Source: Parcubacteria group bacterium GW2011_GWA2_43_11 (lineage in GTDB: Bacteria > Patescibacteriota > Minisyncoccia > Phycocordibacterales > UBA12088). Taken from it: a DNA stretch of 33,081 nt. A model generated the notes under the pieces. The model ran no database searches. It was given only the letters and a program-made list of their open reading frames with translations, and was not told the origin of the DNA. The translations under genes were made by a program, and so were the position numbers. How positions within the stretch are numbered: position 1 is the first letter of the stretch; every line of letters starts with the position of its first letter. The stretch is taken from positions 1 through 33,081 of the forward strand of contig LCFC01000007.1 of the NCBI GenBank assembly GCA_000998805.1, read 5' to 3'. This document shows, in pieces, positions 29,416 through 33,081 of the stretch.

Positions 29416-31014
29416 TTAATTTCGTTTAACGGTAAATTTTTCTACAACGACTGACGCCAGTCCTGCTTCGGGATTCCATGTTTTTATCCCAACTCCTCCA
29501 ACAGAGAGTAAAGGATCAAGGAATCTGCTAGTTACTAGTACTTTCCCGTTAATAACACATGAAATAGTTCTTCCGTTTGTTACTACCTGTGCCTCAAACG
29601 TGCCTTGAGGCACATACGGTCCTGCCCCACGTACCCCCTCAATAACCCTTTGCTTTCCAGATATTGTTTGTTCTATATGTACGAACTCGCGGTTAAAGTT
29701 GCACATAGCTAAATTGTTATCATCTTTGAAACGAGCGAGTAAGGAAAAACCAGTTTTTGTTGGGGAATGGATTCGTGCGGTGACTGTATAATTTTCCCAA
29801 TGACCGCTCCCATCTAGAAATATTGTTGCCCCCGTGCCGAAATCTTCTGCTTTGAGAGTGATAGCGGTATCCGTAAAAGATACTTTTCCCCAGTTGCGCA
29901 ACCAACCTTCATCATCTCGGCGCGGGCTTTCATAGGGAAGTGTTTTTGGCAAACCACTCTCCAGTCGTTGTACAAGTTCTTCGCCTGACCATGCTGTATC
30001 AGGCTCAATGCGTTTGTAGAGGTGTGAACGTGATTCATCTTGCTGGTAGTTAAATGAAAACTCCCCTCCCCTTCGCCACTGGTAAAAGGAAGTTTCGTAA
30101 ATACGTTCCGCTACTGTTACCGCACCAGGTACCGCATGTTGGTTACTATCGGTAGGGCGACCATATTCTCCAAAAGGGTAGGCAAAAGAGCTCACTGTCA
30201 CGTTAAATCTATCCTCCAACGCATCCCGAGCTGAAAGTAAATCCGTATTGATACGCTCAAGGTACTCTTCCCTTGTCTCAAGACGACCCTCATTTTCACG
30301 CCAAATATAGTTTACTAAGGGAGCTTCGTAGGTGTCTTTTGAATCTGTTGGTTGGTACTCGTGTACATCCATACCGTGCGAGCCAATTTCCCATATACCA
30401 CTTTCAAGCATAGTATCTATTTCATAATCAGAAAGGTAGTAGTGTGACTCTGTACCGATAGAATGCTTTGGAAGTATGAACGATACCCCTGTGTAGTCGA
30501 GAACTCGGAGTAGTGGAGTAACAGGATGATAACTGTTTTTTGTACCGTCATCAAACGTGAGAAGAAATGAACGTTCAGGTAAGGTAACGTGCCCTCTCAT
30601 AAAGGCTTGAAATTCCTTGAGTGTAATAGTATTCCAGCCTGCCTTTTTCAGAGCAAATAGTTGATCTTCAAAAGCCCCTCGTTCCAGATTTAAGGTTTCT
30701 GACCCATTTTCGACAGTGTGGTATACCAGTACTGGTAACGCGAGAGCATTGCCGGTACGTTCGTTTGAACCGGATAAATTGTTACTCTTAAATATCTCAA
30801 GTGTAGTAGCTTCGTTAGTTATGTTTTGTGCACGAACTTTATATACAGTGGAATAAAAAGTGTTTGATGCTATCCACGAAATGATGTCTGTCATCGGGCT
30901 ATATCCGTAGTACGCTTGTTTGTTTGAAAATGTTGCATAAATTAAAACAAACATCAGTATTGCAATACTGACAATAAATAGCACTTTTTTATTTGAAAAT
31001 TGTATAAAATTCAT
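29416..31014 (-). CDS. Polysaccharide deacetylase fused to a beta-sandwich domain
   Basis: The 532-aa protein has an N-terminal anchor (about 8-28), a NodB-type deacetylase domain (about 90-340) and a C-terminal beta-sandwich (about 375-530) related to the two neighbouring lectin-like proteins. Deacetylase motifs are LVYHTV, the metal-binding FLLTFDDGTKNSY, EIGSHGMDVHEYQ and SSFAYPFGEYGRP. The H-x4-H spacing in SHGMDVH resembles the poly-GlcNAc deacetylases PgaB/IcaB rather than the H-x3-H of many chitin deacetylases. It likely removes acetyl groups from a GlcNAc-containing polymer outside the cell. It follows the GT2 synthase by 37 bp. Confidence 0.88.
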   Translation of the reverse strand: MNFIQFSNKKVLFIVSIAILMFVLIYATFSNKQAYYGYSPMTDIISWIASNTFYSTVYKVRAQNITNEATTLEIFKSNNLSGSNERTGNALALPVLVYHTVENGSETLNLERGAFEDQLFALKKAGWNTITLKEFQAFMRGHVTLPERSFLLTFDDGTKNSYHPVTPLLRVLDYTGVSFILPKHSIGTESHYYLSDYEIDTMLESGIWEIGSHGMDVHEYQPTDSKDTYEAPLVNYIWRENEGRLETREEYLERINTDLLSARDALEDRFNVTVSSFAYPFGEYGRPTDSNQHAVPGAVTVAERIYETSFYQWRRGGEFSFNYQQDESRSHLYKRIEPDTAWSGEELVQRLESGLPKTLPYESPRRDDEGWLRNWGKVSFTDTAITLKAEDFGTGATIFLDGSGHWENYTVTARIHSPTKTGFSLLARFKDDNNLAMCNFNREFVHIEQTISGKQRVIEGVRGAGPYVPQGTFEAQVVTNGRTISCVINGKVLVTSRFLDPLLSVGGVGIKTWNPEAGLASVVVEKFTVKRN

Positions 31015-31051
31015 ATCATTTCTGTTTATTGATGATAGATGGCCTCCTATA

Positions 31052-32278
31052 TTATCGCGTGCCCCAACGAGAATCTCGTATGTTGACAGCTGCCCATGGT
31101 AACTGCCAGATCAAAATTACACTATTGAACCAAAAACTAAACACCGCCAGCGCCCAAGCTCGTGGCCCAACCTTTGCTCTATAGTAGAGGCCATGCAGGA
31201 GAAGCATGAGGAACAATCCGAATAAGTATACGACTGGCCATACATGATGTACTGCGGGATACCATGCTATCGCACGGAAAAATACCACAGGTGAGGTCAG
31301 TGCAAGAAAAATGTACAGGTAGTACGAAGCTGCTGCCAAAGGGTGTCGACGCCACATAAATACTGATGCTATCAATGTCTCTCTAATCCATGATTTTTTC
31401 CAACGAAACTGTTGTCGGACATATACCCCAAAATTGTCAGGGACGACGGTGTACGCCAATGCTTCATGTGAGTATACGGCATCGTAGTTACGAATAATAT
31501 AATTGGTAAGACTTCTGTCATCACCAAAGGTACATTCTGCTCCAAGAAATTTTTGTACAAGCCACTCATCAACAATTTCAACAAGATATTTTCTTCGGTA
31601 CGCACTGCAACAACCAGGACAGCATGTCACACTTCCAAAAACGGATTCAGCTGATTTGTAAATTTTAAACGCAATGTAGTACCGAAGTGCTTGCATCTGC
31701 GTGAGTAGGTTTGTTTCGCGATTGAAAACGTCGGTATGTCCAGATACTGCGCCAACTGAGTCGCTTGCAAAGTACTTTACAAGATGTCGAACGCAGTTTG
31801 GTTCAATAAATGAATCTGAATCAATAAATATAACAATATCGTGAGACGCTTGCTTTACCCCCTCAGCCATGCCGTGACGTTTTCCTCTGTTTACTTTCCA
31901 ATTTATAACTTTGACTGTTTTGATTTGTGTTCTCAGTTCATTCGCAATTTTTACCATTTCTGTATACGTGCCGTCAGTAGACCCGTCATTAATTGCCACA
32001 ACTTCAATTTTGTCCATTGGGTAATTCACGTTTCCAAATCTTCGTATTGTTTCGGCAATGTTATCTTCTTCGTTTTTTGCAGGCACAACAAATGTCACAG
32101 TAGGTTCATAGGTAGCGTCATAGGGCATCTCTTTGTGAAAATATGCAAGTAGGAAGCGAGAAAGGATATACACAGTGATAAGAATGCTGTAGAACCCGAA
32201 GAAAACATTGTTAAAAACGGTCTCAAACGTTAACACTTTTATAAAAAGTATAAAGTAAATAATAACGAAGAATGTCAA
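31052..32278 (-). CDS. HAS/NodC-type family 2 processive glycosyltransferase
   Basis: The 408-aa protein starts at TTG 32278, with AGGTGG 7 nt upstream and no in-frame ATG nearby. Two membrane helices precede the GT2 domain and several follow it. Catalytic motifs are complete: FVVPAKNEEDN, AINDGSTDGT, FIDSDS, GDDRSLTNY and QQFRWKKSW. The segments CCPGCCSAYRR, FLGAECTFGDDRSLTNY, TVVPDNF and QQFRWKKSWIRETLIAS read closest to hyaluronan synthase HasA and NodC. These polymerise UDP-sugars and push the chain through the membrane. With the dehydrogenase upstream and deacetylase downstream, it is the core of an exopolysaccharide operon; the exact sugar is not determinable. Confidence 0.9.
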   Translation of the reverse strand: MTFFVIIYFILFIKVLTFETVFNNVFFGFYSILITVYILSRFLLAYFHKEMPYDATYEPTVTFVVPAKNEEDNIAETIRRFGNVNYPMDKIEVVAINDGSTDGTYTEMVKIANELRTQIKTVKVINWKVNRGKRHGMAEGVKQASHDIVIFIDSDSFIEPNCVRHLVKYFASDSVGAVSGHTDVFNRETNLLTQMQALRYYIAFKIYKSAESVFGSVTCCPGCCSAYRRKYLVEIVDEWLVQKFLGAECTFGDDRSLTNYIIRNYDAVYSHEALAYTVVPDNFGVYVRQQFRWKKSWIRETLIASVFMWRRHPLAAASYYLYIFLALTSPVVFFRAIAWYPAVHHVWPVVYLFGLFLMLLLHGLYYRAKVGPRAWALAVFSFWFNSVILIWQLPWAAVNIRDSRWGTR

Positions 32279-32346
32279 CCATATCCCACCTGTCTTGATG
32301 TCGTTTATATTTTCTTTACTTTTTTTATGTCTAGGTTCTTTAATCC

Positions 32347-33081
32347 TTATCGACCTATTCCAACATACGTAACTCCTCCTCTGATAAATTCATTTTTATC
32401 TAAGCAATTCCTACCGTCTAAAATGATAGGTACTCGATGCTGTAACAGTAGTTGTGGCGTAAGTATTGAAGTAAATTGCTTGTGATCTGTAGCTATAACA
32501 ACTGCAGAAACATTGTGCAGGGCATCTTCAAGCGATGAGGCACTTGATAGGTGAGGTACATGAGGATCATACGTTTGCACAACTGCACCCATTTGTTCTA
32601 GTTCACTCTTTATCCGAAATGCAGGACTTTCTCGTGTGTCAGCAATATTTTTCTTATACGCAAGTCCCAAAAGTGCTATATGAGACCGCTTAAGTTTTAT
32701 TCCTTGGTGTGACATTGTTTTTTTGAGCAACCGTGCAGTAAATCGTGGCATGTTGTTGTTAACCTTGCGTGCCGCTTTCAAAAATCTATGATTGAAACCG
32801 TTTCTTGCTGCTTCTTCAATCAAGTAGTAAGGGTCAACAGGGATACAGTGACCTCCAACACCAATGCCTGGGAAGTGTGGCATAAAACTAAATGGTTTTG
32901 TCGATGCACCTTCAATAACATCCATGATGTCAATACCGAGTTTTTGGAACGACATTGCTAGTTCGTTGACAAAAGCAATGTTTATATCTCGAAAGGAATT
33001 CTCTACCATCTTTACAGCCTCGGCCTCCTTGAGTGAATGCATGGGCTGTATCTTCCCTTCAAGTAAATGAGTGTAAAATGC
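32347..33081 (-). CDS. UDP-sugar 6-dehydrogenase (WecC/WbpA type), 5' end outside window
   Basis: The frame continues past the track start at 33042 to the window edge (AFYTHLLEGKIQP precedes), so the N-terminal NAD domain is missing from the window, not from the gene. The visible part has the central helix region VKMVENSFRDINIAFVNELA, the active-site Cys in GIGVGGHCIPVDPYYL, and a C-terminal UDP-binding domain with LLGLAYKKNIADTRESPA. These match the UDP-GlcNAc/ManNAc dehydrogenase branch rather than typical UDP-glucose dehydrogenase. It would supply a uronic-acid sugar nucleotide for the HAS-like synthase 68 bp downstream. Confidence 0.92.
   Translation of the reverse strand, partial: AFYTHLLEGKIQPMHSLKEAEAVKMVENSFRDINIAFVNELAMSFQKLGIDIMDVIEGASTKPFSFMPHFPGIGVGGHCIPVDPYYLIEEAARNGFNHRFLKAARKVNNNMPRFTARLLKKTMSHQGIKLKRSHIALLGLAYKKNIADTRESPAFRIKSELEQMGAVVQTYDPHVPHLSSASSLEDALHNVSAVVIATDHKQFTSILTPQLLLQHRVPIILDGRNCLDKNEFIRGGVTYVGIGR

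Noticed and set aside
1-33081. tRNA, rRNA or tmRNA genes
   Set aside because: I found no cloverleaf-like GGTTCRANTCC segments or conserved rRNA stretches on either strand, though a covariance search would be needed to exclude a divergent tRNA.

Overview
The window reads as a piece of a Patescibacteria (CPR, probably Parcubacteria-like) chromosome. This is inferred from the moderate-to-low GC, the many small single-pass secreted or anchored proteins, an isolated VirB2-like pilin, Gmad2, GIY-YIG and GlsB small proteins, and a reduced gene style. No rRNA, tRNA, CRISPR array, transposase or phage gene was seen. The standard code fits: conserved proteins are uninterrupted and nearly all stops are TAA or TAG.

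Layout. 1-1.6 kb: uppP (partial, minus) diverges from a DsbA-like thiol oxidoreductase. 1.7-4.7 kb: a UvrD-type helicase fused to a PD-(D/E)XK nuclease. 5-7 kb: a large SPFH/band-7 membrane protein, flanked by two identical 26-bp ACTAGT hairpins. 7.3-10.5 kb: the dnaG-rpoD replication/transcription pair, with a primase that lacks its zinc ligands and a sigma factor with a long lysine-rich tail. 10.6-11.7 kb: a VirB2-like pilin and an anchored protein. 11.7-12.2 kb: a noncoding stretch with a three-helix RNA-like fold and heptad repeats. 12.2-13.6 kb: an RGG-rich DEAD-box helicase. 13.7-14.9 kb: small genes (a 54-aa ORF missed by the track, GIY-YIG, YbjQ-like, a 36-aa membrane peptide). 15-16.2 kb: a secreted FN3-like protein. 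16.3-18.9 kb: pyrE, pyrF, a NUDIX hydrolase and a degenerate phosphoribosyltransferase. 19-22.1 kb: small anchored proteins, a kinase-less triple-PAS protein and GlsB. 22.2-24 kb: tandem M14 carboxypeptidase-like paralogs, one without catalytic residues. 24.2-25.3 kb: YvcK/CofD-like protein. 25.4-27.1 kb: a two-component system. 27.2-33.1 kb: an exopolysaccharide cluster.

The exopolysaccharide cluster is the most system-like part. In transcription order it holds a nucleotide-sugar 6-dehydrogenase, a HAS/NodC-type GT2 synthase, a polysaccharide deacetylase fused to a beta-sandwich domain, and two secreted or anchored proteins carrying a related beta-sandwich domain. A sensor kinase/response regulator pair follows. 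This suggests a hyaluronan- or chitosan-like surface polymer made, modified and bound by dedicated proteins.

A second theme is gene-start architecture. Many first genes have a -10 element (often TGNTATACT) placed 6-9 bp before the ATG and no Shine-Dalgarno, which predicts leaderless mRNAs. Others (SPFH gene, pyrE, pyrF, PRT-like gene, yvcK, the 54-aa ORF) have clear AGGAGG-type sites. All functional statements come from reading motifs; no search was run.
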